Shown: positions 18,860-28,736, counted from the first letter of the stretch. The stretch: 64,000 nucleotides of DNA from an uncultured cyanobacterium (GCA_903903925.1 CAIVAU010000116.1:62001-126000); one strand, 5' to 3'. Notes: generated from the letters alone by a model not told the origin. A program made the numbers and translations.

Positions 18860-19822
18860 ATGCCTACCTATAAAGGAATTTCCAGCGAAGCCTTCAGGCA
18901 TCCTCTAGATCGCCAAGCCGAGCAAGCTTTACGCAATTTACCTGGTTTTGATTTCATGGCCCGTAAATTCGTGGATTTTTTCGCCGAACGCCCCCAGTTA
19001 GTCTACTTAATGGGTAACACCATCCAAGTTGGGCCACGCCAATACTCCACTATTTACCAGATATTTCGGGAATGCGTCCGGGACTTGGATATATATCCCG
19101 AACCAACACTGTTTGTTGAGCAAAACCCGAGCGCAAATAGCTATGCGTTGGGTCAAGAACATCCTTATATAGTCATAAATACAGGGATATTAGATTTACT
19201 GAACGAAGACGAAATTAGGGCGGTGCTAGCCCATGAACTGGGGCATATTAAATGCAGTCATACTATTTTAATTCAAATGGCGATGTGGGCAATGAGTGCT
19301 GCTTCGGTGCTCGGTGAGTTGACCTTTGGTATAGGTAACTTCGTCAGTCAAGGGTTGATTTACGCCTTTTATGAATGGCGGCGCAAAGCTGAGTTATCCT
19401 CTGATCGGGCGGCATTGTTGGTTTTAGATGACTTGAATCCAATTATGTCTTCAATGATGAAAGTCTCTGGTGGCAGTATAAAATATGCCAACGAATGTAG
19501 TTTACAGGAGTTTATCCGTCAGTCAGAAAGTTATCAGGCGCTTGATGAAGACGGACTAAATCAAGTTTACAAATTTTTGCTTTATAACGGCGCTCAAGGT
19601 ACAATGCTTAGCCATCCTTTCCCTGTGGAACGCTTGCACTATTTACGGCAGTGGGCTGTATCTGAAGAATATCAACAGATTAAGAAAGGAAATTATCAGC
19701 GATCGCCTGCTTCAGGTGCTGTGGATGTGACAGCAGAGAATTCCCAAAATGAAGCAGATTCTTTGCGCAGTCAAATTGAGGAGTTGCAAAGGGAAATTAA
19801 CAAAATAAAAAAGTCTGAGTGA
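18860..19822 (+). CDS. M48 family metallopeptidase
   Basis: A 320-residue zinc protease. The HELGH motif (residues 125-129) and the downstream ELSSDRAALL give the three zinc ligands and catalytic Glu of the M48 (HtpX/Ste24-like) family. A hydrophobic segment follows the active site (AMWAMSAASVLGELTFGIGN). The C-terminus is a charged coiled coil (RSQIEELQREINKIKK). It probably acts in membrane protein quality control; the substrate is unknown. No partner gene lies next to it. Confidence 0.88.
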   Translation: MPTYKGISSEAFRHPLDRQAEQALRNLPGFDFMARKFVDFFAERPQLVYLMGNTIQVGPRQYSTIYQIFRECVRDLDIYPEPTLFVEQNPSANSYALGQEHPYIVINTGILDLLNEDEIRAVLAHELGHIKCSHTILIQMAMWAMSAASVLGELTFGIGNFVSQGLIYAFYEWRRKAELSSDRAALLVLDDLNPIMSSMMKVSGGSIKYANECSLQEFIRQSESYQALDEDGLNQVYKFLLYNGAQGTMLSHPFPVERLHYLRQWAVSEEYQQIKKGNYQRSPASGAVDVTAENSQNEADSLRSQIEELQREINKIKKSE

Positions 19823-19863
19823 GTTTAAGCAACACGGGGCATTGGGCATTGGGCAATGTCGGT

Positions 19864-19891
19864 GTGTAGGGGCGGGGTCTCCCCACCCTTA
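19864..19891 (+). repeat. 28-bp GC-rich palindromic dispersed repeat, copy 2
   Basis: Reverse complement of 14631-14658 over 28 bases. Confidence 0.8.
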
Positions 19892-19933
19892 CAGAGACGG
19901 TGGTATTGTTTCCATCCAATCTATATTATGTGG

Positions 19934-20170
19934 TTATGTAGGAGCAAAGCGAAAATCTGCGATTAATGGCAGTTCAAAGGGAGTTTTCTCATCTAACCTG
20001 CGGGAAAAAAATAGAATTTCCAGGTTCTCAATTTCGCCAGTAGTAGGGTTAAGACGAGCAATCACACCATAGTCAATTTCTGCTGGTTCTTGCTCTGGGT
20101 ATGGGGGGCGCTTGTTGATATATAAAATGTCACCAGAGCGATCGTATTCAAACCTTAACTTCGCGTTCAT
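19934..20170 (-). CDS. DUF2283 family protein
   Basis: A 78-residue protein of the DUF2283 pattern: FEYDRSGDILYINKRPPYP, then a GVIARLNPTTGEIENLEIL strand pair. These small beta-rich proteins are widespread in cyanobacteria, often next to DUF4258 toxins, but no such partner is seen here. Function unknown. It lies convergent to the M48 gene and divergent from lysS. Confidence 0.75.
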   Translation of the reverse strand: MNAKLRFEYDRSGDILYINKRPPYPEQEPAEIDYGVIARLNPTTGEIENLEILFFSRRLDEKTPFELPLIADFRFAPT

Positions 20171-20275
20171 ATGATTCGTGGTATATTGCTACTGTGTTGT
20201 TACCGTCTCGTGACAAGACTAAATATCTGTAGATGCATATAATTAATAAATCTTGCCCTATTTAGTTCGTTAACC

Positions 20276-21823
20276 ATGTCGGAAGAAGATATCCGTGCTA
20301 CGCGGCTGGAAAAAATAGAACAGCTGAAGCAGCTAGGAATAAATCCCTATCCCTATCGTTGGGAATCAACCTATCACGCCGCTCAATTACAGGAAAGATT
20401 TGCCGATTTAGCCAGTGGTGAAGCAGTAGATTTAGAAGTTGCCATTGGCGGACGCATTATGACGCGTCGCTTTTTGGGTAAACTTGCCTTCTTTACTTTA
20501 CAAGATGAAACTGGCACAATACAGCTTTATTTAGAGAAAAAACAGATCCAAGAAGGCATGGCTGATATTGATCCCGATGCCTTTAAGCATCTAGATAAAC
20601 TTGTGGACGCAGGCGACATTATTGGAGTTAAGGGGACAATTAAACGGACTGATAAGGGCGAATTATCTGTTTATGTCAAACAATACACCATCCTCACGAA
20701 GTCTCTGCTGCCGTTACCTGACAAGTGGCACGGGTTGACAGATGTTGCCAAGCGCTACCGTCAGCGTTATGTTGATTTAATTGTTAACCCCGAAGTTAGG
20801 CAAACTTTTCGCCGTCGCGCTCAAATCACAGCTGGCATTCGGAGATACTTAGAACAGCGTGATTTTATCGAGATTGAAACCCCCGTCTTGCAAGGGGAGG
20901 CTGGAGGTGCGGATGCGCGTCCCTTCATCACCTACCACAACACTTTGGAAATGGAGTTGTATCTACGAATTGCCACAGAACTCCATTTGAAGCGGTTGAT
21001 TGTGGGTGGGTTTGAAAAAGTGTTTGAACTGGGGCGAATTTTCCGGAATGAAGGAATTTCTACCCGTCACAACCCAGAATTTACTTCGGTTGAAGTTTAC
21101 CAAGCATATGCTGACTACAATGACATGATGGCACTGACGGAGGGGATGATTACCACCGTTGCCCAAGAGGTGCTTGGTACGCTACAAATTACCTACCAAG
21201 GTACGCCAGTCGATTTGACTCCTCCTTGGCGGCGTGTGACAATGCACGATTTGGTAAAGGAATATACAGGCTTAGATTTCAACTTGTTCCAAACCCTGGA
21301 AGAAGGGAAAGCAGCAGCTAAAAATGCTGGTATCGAGAGGATAGAGGATTGTCCATCAATTGGTAAATTGCTGAATGAAGCTTTTGAGCAAAAGGTAGAG
21401 GAAAACTTAATTCAGCCTACTTTTGTCCTCGATTTTCCTGTAGAAATTTCGCCCCTAGCAAAGCCCCATCGTGCTAAATCTGGTCTAGTAGAGCGCTTTG
21501 AGTTATTTATGGTTGGTCGCGAGACTGCCAATAGCTTCTCGGAATTAACTGATCCTATCGATCAGCGCCAACGCTTGGAAGCACAAGCCGCACGGAAAGC
21601 AGCTGGCGATTTGGAGGCTCAAGGTGTAGATGAAGATTTCTTGACAGCATTGGAATATGGAATGCCACCTACAGGTGGGTTAGGTATTGGGATTGATCGG
21701 TTAGTCATGTTATTGACTGACTGCGCCAGTATTCGAGATGCGATCGCATTCCCGTTACTTAAGCCCGAAAAATCTCAAGATACCGATCCTGAGGGAATCC
21801 AAGAAATCAACTCACTAAGTTAA
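20276..21823 (+). CDS. lysS: Lysyl-tRNA synthetase, class II
   Basis: The enzyme charges tRNA-Lys with lysine in the cytoplasm. The 515-residue product has the N-terminal OB-fold anticodon domain ([20 protein letters not shown]), class II motif 2 in [20 protein letters not shown] and motif 3 in [16 protein letters not shown]. Length matches the family. Start is ATG 20276 ([17 protein letters not shown]). The gene is transcribed alone and followed by GGGGAGT-type repeats. Confidence 0.97.
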   Translation: MSEEDIRATRLEKIEQLKQLGINPYPYRWESTYHAAQLQERFADLASGEAVDLEVAIGGRIMTRRFLGKLAFFTLQDETGTIQLYLEKKQIQEGMADIDPDAFKHLDKLVDAGDIIGVKGTIKRTDKGELSVYVKQYTILTKSLLPLPDKWHGLTDVAKRYRQRYVDLIVNPEVRQTFRRRAQITAGIRRYLEQRDFIEIETPVLQGEAGGADARPFITYHNTLEMELYLRIATELHLKRLIVGGFEKVFELGRIFRNEGISTRHNPEFTSVEVYQAYADYNDMMALTEGMITTVAQEVLGTLQITYQGTPVDLTPPWRRVTMHDLVKEYTGLDFNLFQTLEEGKAAAKNAGIERIEDCPSIGKLLNEAFEQKVEENLIQPTFVLDFPVEISPLAKPHRAKSGLVERFELFMVGRETANSFSELTDPIDQRQRLEAQAARKAAGDLEAQGVDEDFLTALEYGMPPTGGLGIGIDRLVMLLTDCASIRDAIAFPLLKPEKSQDTDPEGIQEINSLS

Positions 21824-22013
21824 GAACGGGGAGTGGGGAGTGGGGAGGAAAAAATTGCTCCTCTATCTCCCCCTACTCCCCCCACCCTTTTTTCCGGCTT
21901 GCTATAATATTTGTGTATTTAATCACAAATTCTGTAGCTAATCGTTTGCACAATCAAATAAGATAATCTCAGGATACCCAATACGAAGATTAATTTTTTA
22001 GGAAAAGTGTCTT

Positions 22014-22751
22014 TTGCAAGTAAAAGAGATTAAAGATCAACTAAAGTCACTCATAAAAGAAGCATCCGCTATAGATCCGAGTTTAGCAAGAAGATTAGAT
22101 GAGATAAACCGCTGGGTAAAAGATGTAAAGCCTGGTTCGCTGACGGCTAAAAAATTTGTCATGCATTTTCTGCAACAAATAATAAGAGATTCTAAAGTTT
22201 GGCTAGATATCACCCAATCGTCCGAAGAAGAGCGACAATTGTATTATCGGCAAATGACGGCAACTGAAAGGTATTGGTATAGTGATCTATTTCCCAAATG
22301 GCTAAACGAAACCGATCCAAAGTTTTTTCTTTGGAAGCAAAAATTAATGGCTGGGGAGTTTAATCAGACTGATGCTGATGTTTTGAAATCTATAGCTACT
22401 GATATTATTCGTCGTGAAGGTAATTTTTGGCAGTGTTATGTAGCAGATTTATCAATGGCAACCGATCTAATTGTCAGTAATAAACAGGAAAAGCCACTGT
22501 GCATTCAAATCACTAGCCTCTCTGATGAATTTTCTCAAGAAAAGTTTGATAATTGGGAAAACACGCTACAAAGATGGGGCATAGATAGAGGACTTTTCTT
22601 AACTTACAATCCAAAAGTAACTGATTTAGTAAATCAAATAGTCAACATAGCGCTCTATAACAGTGAGCATCTTATAACTGCCGCTTATTTAAAATTAAGT
22701 TTATACTACCGTCCCGCTCAACGATTACCTATAAAAGAACAGCCAAGATAA
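22014..22751 (+). CDS. Hypothetical protein, 245 aa
   Basis: I do not recognise the family. The start is TTG 22014, preceded by AGGAAAAG; no ATG fits. The N-terminal two thirds is helical and charged; the C-terminal third holds DLSMATDLIVSNKQEKPLCI followed by QITS, which looks like the core of a PD-(D/E)xK nuclease-type fold (Asp then a beta strand with a polar end), and then a helix and another strand (RGLFLTYNP). A nuclease-like role is only a suggestion. Confidence 0.55.
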   Translation: MQVKEIKDQLKSLIKEASAIDPSLARRLDEINRWVKDVKPGSLTAKKFVMHFLQQIIRDSKVWLDITQSSEEERQLYYRQMTATERYWYSDLFPKWLNETDPKFFLWKQKLMAGEFNQTDADVLKSIATDIIRREGNFWQCYVADLSMATDLIVSNKQEKPLCIQITSLSDEFSQEKFDNWENTLQRWGIDRGLFLTYNPKVTDLVNQIVNIALYNSEHLITAAYLKLSLYYRPAQRLPIKEQPR

Positions 22752-22912
22752 GGGTAGGCGCAAGACAGTAGGTTCCCTGACAACCACACGACTACCAATG
22801 CCTTTGAACATCAGAGAAAAGATAGGTGATTTTGTAATGGGAAGGAAGTAGTCAATTGGTCAATTGCATTCGCTAATTTTTAAAAACCAGATATTACTCA
22901 CGCTTAGTCATT

Positions 22913-23401
22913 ATGGTTAAACAAAGCTCAACTGACCATCAAGAGAGATTAGAAACATTCCTTCAACACTTAGAAGAAGCTAGACAGTTGCAGCGGGAAT
23001 GGATGACTTATGGAATTAATTGTGTAGACCTATATGTTGAAGATGTGGATGCAGATTGGCAGGAATTGTGGAGGGAAGACGAAGATAAGCAACAGACTTT
23101 TGTTGAATCTGTAACGACTTTTCTGAAAAGTAATGACCGGGTGGCAGTGAGGGTAAGAAAGCAGCTAACAGATCAATCTCTTACAGATATTGCCGCCAAG
23201 TTGGAAAAATACCTGAGTTTCCCTGAAGAAGACCAGATTTTTTTGGTTAAAAATATGTTATCAGGCAGTCTAACTGGTAGAGAACGTAACCGCGACTCAA
23301 GTGATGAAAATAATGAAATTGAGTTACTAGATTTAGCCGAAGGTCTCTTGAAGAAGTTGGCAGTGATTTTGAAGGAATTCGGCGAAATTAGGGCATGGTA
23401 A
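22913..23401 (+). CDS. Hypothetical protein, 162 aa
   Basis: An acidic, helical protein of 162 residues starting MVKQSSTDHQERLETFLQHL, with LQREWMTYGINCVDLYVEDV in the N-terminal half. No membrane segment or known motif is visible. It lies about 160 bases after the 245-aa gene on the same strand and may be co-transcribed. Function unknown. Confidence 0.55.
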   Translation: MVKQSSTDHQERLETFLQHLEEARQLQREWMTYGINCVDLYVEDVDADWQELWREDEDKQQTFVESVTTFLKSNDRVAVRVRKQLTDQSLTDIAAKLEKYLSFPEEDQIFLVKNMLSGSLTGRERNRDSSDENNEIELLDLAEGLLKKLAVILKEFGEIRAW

Positions 23402-23484
23402 GCGCCCTGTGGGAAGTCAAAAGTCAAAAATTAAATATTCTTAAATAATTCTTAATTTTGACTTTTGATTTCCGCGTAGCGGTG

Positions 23485-24099
23485 CTAGTTCGCTACTTCG
23501 TCCATCTCAATCACACGCCCTTCGTAATCCTTGACCAAAAAATTTAACGGCTTGCGGTTGCGAATCTTGAATTTCAAACCACGCCCCTCCACACGTAATA
23601 AAATCATTTCTAAACATTCATGATCAAAGCAAACGTGTCGTTGCTGATTTCTCTTGCCTAAACTAGCTCCCGTAATCACGTGCAACTGCGTGTTTTTCTT
23701 TAACTGATACCAAAGCCCCTCGCTAGCATTTGTCATTCTACCACTGCTGGAAAATGAGGGGCTGCTGGATAGGTAAAGTGGATCGACTCCCGTTGCACCT
23801 ATTGTTTGCTCGTAATTGTAGTAGTAGTGCAAAGGCACTTCAGCTGCTGGTAAATCTAGCAGTCCTTCATACAACTGTCGTGCAACATCCAAATCTGACA
23901 CCATAACGGTATATACTTTTGGGGCACTGGTGAGGAACAGCCACATAGCACCGGCGTAGGCTGCTAGCAGCATCACCATAATGCCTTGGGTGGAGAATAG
24001 GGTATCTAAAGGCAGGGAGGGTAGAAAGGAACCAATAATAAAAGGACTGAGCAGGAACTGAGTCGCACTAACTGCTATAACCATGAATACATCAAGCAA
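23485..24099 (-). CDS. Glyoxalase-like (VOC) domain protein with N-terminal membrane spans
   Basis: A 204-residue protein with two hydrophobic spans in the first 60 residues and then a domain that begins PKVYTVMVSDLDVARQLYEG and contains VPLHYYYNYEQT, RHVCFDHECLEMILLRVEGR and ends NFLVKDYEGRVIEMDE. This follows the beta-alpha-beta pattern of glyoxalase/bleomycin-resistance proteins and is seen in cyanobacteria. The metal ligands cannot be assigned with confidence. Substrate unknown. Confidence 0.6.
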   Translation of the reverse strand: MLDVFMVIAVSATQFLLSPFIIGSFLPSLPLDTLFSTQGIMVMLLAAYAGAMWLFLTSAPKVYTVMVSDLDVARQLYEGLLDLPAAEVPLHYYYNYEQTIGATGVDPLYLSSSPSFSSSGRMTNASEGLWYQLKKNTQLHVITGASLGKRNQQRHVCFDHECLEMILLRVEGRGLKFKIRNRKPLNFLVKDYEGRVIEMDEVAN

Positions 24100-24229
24100 T
24101 GTATAAGGGAGCTACTTTTGGTTTTTTGAATTATGACTTAAAATTTAAGTCTATGGTTCTATTGTATCAATTACAAGTCGGTCTGGTTATAATTTGCAAG
24201 AATTCAGGAGTCAGAATTCAGGAGTCAGA

Positions 24230-24871
24230 ATGCAAATTCCTCATTTTCCCGAAGCTAATCACCCGCTTGTTAGGTCACTGTTCCATCACAGCGACCAAGA
24301 ACTGCTGAGTCTGTTTCAGGGCCATTCAGACTCTGGAAAGTACTTCACGGCAATTTTTTGTCGCTACAGCCCCATAGTCTATACCTTGATCCAGCATTCG
24401 GCACGATCGCCTGTACAAGCTGATTATCTGTTTGCCCTCACTTGGCGACATATCCATTACGAACTGAGTGGACTAGAGTTAAGCAACAGTAAAACAGGCA
24501 ATGAAAGCCTCACTCTGCAAAATTGGCTGATTAATATGACTGCTTACTGTATTAACGAGATTGAACTACCGCCAACCGAAACGATTCATTATTCTATCGA
24601 GGCAACTTCTCCACCACTCTGGTGTTATGTAGAACAGGCATTGGATCAACTTCTACCAATATTGCGATTAATAGTCTTGATGGCTCAGACTTTTCACTGG
24701 AGTGAAACTAGAATTGCTGCTTATCTACAAGCTGAAGGAGAAGCGATCACTCCAACCGAAGTAGCCAATTTTCTTCAAGCAGGCTATCGTATGCTAGAGG
24801 AGAAATTACCAACAGACATCCGTGCTATATACTTGGGTGAAAATTTACTTCCTCCCAGTAACTACGTATAA
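24230..24871 (+). CDS. Divergent sigma-70-like protein
   Basis: A 213-residue protein. The N-terminal half (LLSLFQGHSDSGKYFTAIFC then RYSPIVYTLI) resembles sigma region 2, and the C-terminal half (LDQLLPILRLIVLMAQTFHW then SETRIAAYLQAEG) resembles region 4 with a helix-turn-helix. The key promoter-contact residues are not clear, so it may be a divergent sigma factor or a protein derived from one. Start ATG 24230 was chosen; an upstream TTG at 24194 would add 12 residues read from a GAATTCAGGAGTCA repeat. Confidence 0.45.
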   Translation: MQIPHFPEANHPLVRSLFHHSDQELLSLFQGHSDSGKYFTAIFCRYSPIVYTLIQHSARSPVQADYLFALTWRHIHYELSGLELSNSKTGNESLTLQNWLINMTAYCINEIELPPTETIHYSIEATSPPLWCYVEQALDQLLPILRLIVLMAQTFHWSETRIAAYLQAEGEAITPTEVANFLQAGYRMLEEKLPTDIRAIYLGENLLPPSNYV

Positions 24872-24999
24872 ACACTGATTGTTGGATTTTTATTAGTTAA
24901 AAATTTTACTATATCTTTTTTAACATCTCCTTAAGATTCCCCTTTTTGTTAGGTCAAGAGGGGGATAAATGCAGGTCAATAAGGAGGACGGAAAATTTT

Positions 25000-26088
25000 A
25001 TGAAAAAACCCTTACTAAAGGCAAAATGGATGGCACCAAAGCAAATGTACCTTTTACTGTTTGCTTTTTTGCTGAGTCCCATGACCGCGAATGCGGCTGA
25101 TATTACTGAACAGCTTCACCGTCCTTTAGATCGTTCGGTGTTGCATAACTCAACAAATGAAGCCGATAGGTTACTGCGTCAGGGAGAACAACAACACCTA
25201 CAAGGAAATTCGGATAAAGCAGTTGAGTCTTGGTTGCAGGCGCTAGAGATTTATCACTCAATTGGTGACCTTAAAGCACAAGATGCGGTTTACGATTTAC
25301 TCAGTAGAGGCTATATCCATCTGGGTCGTTTCAAAGAAGCAGAAGATGCCTTGCGCCGACGTTTAGCGATCGCCCGTGATGTCAAAGATTTTCAAGATCA
25401 GATTTTTGGTTTGAATAATATTGGCACGTTACTGTTACAAAAAGGAGAACCTGCTGCTGCTTTCCAAACCTTCACCGAAGCACTTGAGATTGCTCGTTCC
25501 GTAAAAAATATTGAAGGTCAAGGGCTATCTCTAAGTAATTTGGGCTTGGCAACTGCGAGAACGGGACATTATAACCAGGCAATTAAACTTTATGAAGATG
25601 CTTTAAGTTTCCGCCGTCAAACTGGCGATCGCATTGCTGAAGCCAATACTCTCAATAATTTAGGGGATGCCTACCAAGCAAGCGGTAATTATCAGGATAC
25701 AATTAGCGCTTATGGGGTAGCACTGCGGATGGCTCAAGCCTCCTACGATCGCGTGAATGAATTACGGGCAATTGACGGTTTAGTGGTTGCTCACAGTTCT
25801 GTAGGACGTTATGAACGCGCCTTTGATTTGTTGCAAGAGCGATTAACACTTGCTCAAGGGTTACACAATCTACGGGAAGAATTGAAATCTTTTGAATCGT
25901 ATGCCGATTTGTACAAGCAACTAGGTAATTACCCAAGTGCTCGTAATTTTTACGAAAAAGCAATTAAACTGGCTCGCACACTGGAAGACAACAAGCAAGA
26001 AGCGTTATTGCTTGATAGATTAACTCATCTGCCCAAAAAAAGAGAGTGTGGGGAGTGTGGGAGGTGTGGGAGGTGTGGGAGGTACTGA
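25000..26088 (+). CDS. Secreted TPR repeat protein
   Basis: A 362-residue protein with a signal peptide (MKKPLLKAKWMAPKQ then a hydrophobic run, cleavage near TANA/ADI) and at least six tetratricopeptide repeats (for example GLSLSNLGLATARTGHYNQA and ANTLNNLGDAYQASGNYQDT). It probably acts as a protein-binding scaffold in the periplasm. The start is ATG 25000, 14 bases after an AAGGAGG ribosome site; the frame from 24946 is not needed. The last residues (ECGECGRCGRCGRY) come from a 9-bp repeat array, giving an odd Cys-Gly-Arg tail. Confidence 0.8.
   Translation: MKKPLLKAKWMAPKQMYLLLFAFLLSPMTANAADITEQLHRPLDRSVLHNSTNEADRLLRQGEQQHLQGNSDKAVESWLQALEIYHSIGDLKAQDAVYDLLSRGYIHLGRFKEAEDALRRRLAIARDVKDFQDQIFGLNNIGTLLLQKGEPAAAFQTFTEALEIARSVKNIEGQGLSLSNLGLATARTGHYNQAIKLYEDALSFRRQTGDRIAEANTLNNLGDAYQASGNYQDTISAYGVALRMAQASYDRVNELRAIDGLVVAHSSVGRYERAFDLLQERLTLAQGLHNLREELKSFESYADLYKQLGNYPSARNFYEKAIKLARTLEDNKQEALLLDRLTHLPKKRECGECGRCGRCGRY
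26041..26085 (+). repeat. 9-bp repeat array at the 3' end of the TPR gene
   Basis: Units of GTGTGGGGA/GTGTGGGAG form the last codons of the TPR gene. The 9-bp period keeps frame, so the tail is a tripeptide repeat. Confidence 0.85.
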
Positions 26089-26104
26089 ATTCTCCCCACG
26101 CTCT

Positions 26105-26132
26105 CCGGATTTCTCACAAGTGAGAAATCCGG
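26105..26132. terminator. Perfect 13-bp palindrome between convergent genes
   Basis: CCGGATTTCTCAC, two bases AA, then GTGAGAAATCCGG. It lies between the stops of two convergent genes, 16 bases past one and 10 before the other, and could fold in both transcripts. No T-run follows, so it is either a rho-independent-like hairpin or a dispersed palindrome; half of it recurs at 57298-57312. Confidence 0.55.
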
Positions 26133-26141
26133 GCTAACTCC

Positions 26142-26906
26142 CTAGTTCAGATAGACTGAACCATTTTGTTCAATCCTCAATGCACTTCGATCCATTCCCA
26201 AATCAGTGGTTTCCTGGAGTGTAAGTTGTAAGCTTCCTTGTTGAGAGAAACTTTGTGGTGTCACCATCAGCAGACCGCCATCTTCACGGTGAAATGTTAC
26301 CGTTGCTGGGATGCGTAAACCTTGCAGCGTCACGTTTGACTTACCTTGTAGTGTTCGCGGTGCTGTATCACCAATTGCTTGGTAAGAAATAGGTGCATTT
26401 GTTTGATTCACTAGCTTAACACTGACCCTGCCATTTGTAGATGTCACAATTGCCACAGATGTGGCTTGGTGCTGCGGTGATGACGTTTGGGTGACAGAAC
26501 TTTGTGTTTGTTGACTGCTGGAGTCGTTTTGATCTCCGGAGTTCGTCATCGACGACTCGCTAGAGTTGTAAATCTTAGAGGTACTTCCATGACTATTTTG
26601 ACCGCTAGAACTCTGTTTCTTCTGGTCTGCCGGTGGAATAATAGGGAGATTTTGATCAGAACTAGATTCTTGGGACCCTTGGGCGTTCATTCGTGTGTAA
26701 TCGTTAGGTGGGCAGCCTTGAGGAACTGCGACCTGACTATTATGTGGTTCTTCGTAGAAAATTTTTGGGCAAGGGTTCGTTTTGCTGTTAGGCTGTTGTT
26801 GTGCTATTGCTGCTAGAGGGATTGCTGGCAACCCAATTAATAATCCCCCGCAAATAGCACCTAATAATTCACCAGATCTGCGTAACTTTTGAGAATTTTT
26901 ATTCAT
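26142..26906 (-). CDS. Secreted cyanobacterial hypothetical protein, Ser/Gln-rich linker
   Basis: A 254-residue exported protein. Residues 1-40 form a signal peptide (hydrophobic core LLGAICGGLLIGLPAIPLAA, then AIAQQQ). The middle is a low-complexity Ser/Gln/Thr linker, and the C-terminal 90 residues look beta-rich (VSVKLVNQTNAPISYQAIGD). The start is ATG 26906, with GGGAGG five bases upstream. Function unknown; it may be a surface or periplasmic protein. Confidence 0.65.
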   Translation of the reverse strand: MNKNSQKLRRSGELLGAICGGLLIGLPAIPLAAIAQQQPNSKTNPCPKIFYEEPHNSQVAVPQGCPPNDYTRMNAQGSQESSSDQNLPIIPPADQKKQSSSGQNSHGSTSKIYNSSESSMTNSGDQNDSSSQQTQSSVTQTSSPQHQATSVAIVTSTNGRVSVKLVNQTNAPISYQAIGDTAPRTLQGKSNVTLQGLRIPATVTFHREDGGLLMVTPQSFSQQGSLQLTLQETTDLGMDRSALRIEQNGSVYLN

Positions 26907-27178
26907 TTTGCCTCCCAATTCAACTCTCCAAAACTATTCACAAAACTTTTTTTACTTCCTATACAGGAATTAATTTTGAACTCCTAACTCCTATATAAAT
27001 GCGTTCTAGCTGAAGAAATTTTTGCCATTAGTCGTCTAGCAGTTTGGATAACTGCTCATGGAATTCTCTTGGTAGTTTTATCGAATTTTTATTCTTCAAC
27101 TATCGTCTTCTACGTTATTAAAACAAATTAAAGTTCTACATCTATCACAGGAAACAGAAACACTTCTGAAGTGATGAT
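26907..27178. other. Intergenic stretch, AT-rich
   Basis: Nothing recognisable apart from AACTCCTAACTCC-type units near 26980. Confidence 0.4.
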
Positions 27179-28567
27179 TTAACACTCAAGGGTAATGGGT
27201 AAAGTGACGGTGAGGTTAGTACCAAGCCCTTGTCTGCTTTCAACTTGAATTTGACCTTCGTGGTTTTCGACAATTGCCTGGGCGATCGCAAGTCCTAATC
27301 CCGAACCGTTAGCACTTTTTGTTACCGTGTTTCCTACTGTATGGGTTCGCGCTGGATCTACCCGATAAAAGCGGTCAAACAAGCGAGGTATTGCTTCTGC
27401 TGGAATCCCAATTCCGGTATCACTCACCTGAATTTGTAGGGCGGTGCTGTAGCGCAATCCAGAAACACGATTTATGACCTCTATACGTGCCAATTCCACA
27501 TTCACTCGTCCTCCCGCTAAGGTATATTGCAAGGCGTTGCTGATCAAATTTGTGAACAGCCGCACCAGTTGATCCCAGTTGCCAATCAGTGTGAACCAGT
27601 TGTCAAGTAATTCAAGTCTAGTTTCCGAAGCAGGAGGATCAATCAATTTCAGCGAAAGGGTGATATCCTTTTCATCGGCTAACAATTTTTGTTCTTCGAC
27701 CACTTCCATGAGCAAAGCGTCAATAGGACAAGGGGAAAAGTTTTCTTTGCTGATGTGACTATCTTGCCGTGCTAGAAACAGTAAATCATTGACTAACTTT
27801 CCCAAGCGCTGCGTCAGTCGTTCCACCACCTTTAGTTGTTGCCGATAGTGTAAATCTTCCTCTCGCGACCCTAAGTCAGCAAGGGCAACTTGCACATTTG
27901 TTTGAATCAAGGTAATGGGACTTCTCAGTTCGTGAGAAGCATCAGCGGTGAATTGTTTGAGGCGTTGATAAGATTCATGCACTGGTTCCATTGCTTTACC
28001 TGAAAGAAACCAACCACTGGCTGCAACGGAAAGCACCATCAACCCAGTAAAGAGTGCTAAATCAAACATCAACTGGCGACTAGGTTTTGTAACTTCAAAC
28101 CAAGGATGGCTCACACGCAAATATCCTAATACCTGTCGCCCAATTTCTACCCTGTCTGTCACTTGTCTGAGTAAAAGTGGGGAGGAAGAGGAGGGTGGGG
28201 AGACGGTGACAGTTTCACCCATGCGGTTGAGGCGGATTGGAATATTGAGGGGTTGGGAAAAAGTTGACCAAAGCAATTTTCCAGTGGGACTAAACCACTC
28301 TAGGTCGATGTGGTCATCTTCTACGGTGTCAGTATTGTCACGAAAAGTGGCTTCTATGTTAATATGGGAAATGCCTAGGTCGGTGGTGCCTGACTCGATG
28401 ACGAGCGATCGCTCCACAACTTCCACCACATGATTCAGAGTATCGTCAATCCGTTCAATTAAAGTACTGCGAACGTATAAGTAAACTCCACTAGCAAACA
28501 GCAGTAGTAGTACGGCTGTCACTGTTGTGTACCAAAGGGCGAGACGGCGACGAGTAGCTTGAAACAT
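27179..28567 (-). CDS. Membrane sensor histidine kinase
   Basis: A 462-residue histidine kinase with two membrane spans (about 10-32 and 167-187), a periplasmic sensor loop between them, a HAMP-like linker, and the H box DASHELRSPITL with the phosphorylated His near residue 210. The N box FTNLISNALQYT, G1 box DTGIGIP and G2 box GSGLGLAI are all intact. The layout is like RppB/NrsS-type metal or redox sensors. No response regulator gene lies next to it, so its partner is encoded elsewhere. The sensor loop contains a Pro/Ser-rich run (VSPPSSSSPLLL) of simple sequence. Confidence 0.85.
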   Translation of the reverse strand: MFQATRRRLALWYTTVTAVLLLLFASGVYLYVRSTLIERIDDTLNHVVEVVERSLVIESGTTDLGISHINIEATFRDNTDTVEDDHIDLEWFSPTGKLLWSTFSQPLNIPIRLNRMGETVTVSPPSSSSPLLLRQVTDRVEIGRQVLGYLRVSHPWFEVTKPSRQLMFDLALFTGLMVLSVAASGWFLSGKAMEPVHESYQRLKQFTADASHELRSPITLIQTNVQVALADLGSREEDLHYRQQLKVVERLTQRLGKLVNDLLFLARQDSHISKENFSPCPIDALLMEVVEEQKLLADEKDITLSLKLIDPPASETRLELLDNWFTLIGNWDQLVRLFTNLISNALQYTLAGGRVNVELARIEVINRVSGLRYSTALQIQVSDTGIGIPAEAIPRLFDRFYRVDPARTHTVGNTVTKSANGSGLGLAIAQAIVENHEGQIQVESRQGLGTNLTVTLPITLEC

Positions 28568-28736
28568 AATCTTTGTGAATAAGAATAATGACTCAATTAA
28601 ATCTACTGTCGTTTATGATGAGACTTATCCAGAAATTTAGGTAACCCCTTTACAGAACCATCCCCATTAGTGAATTGCCGGGTAATAATATTTTATTCCA
28701 GTTATATGGGCTATATCTGCTTGTTCATTGGACATT

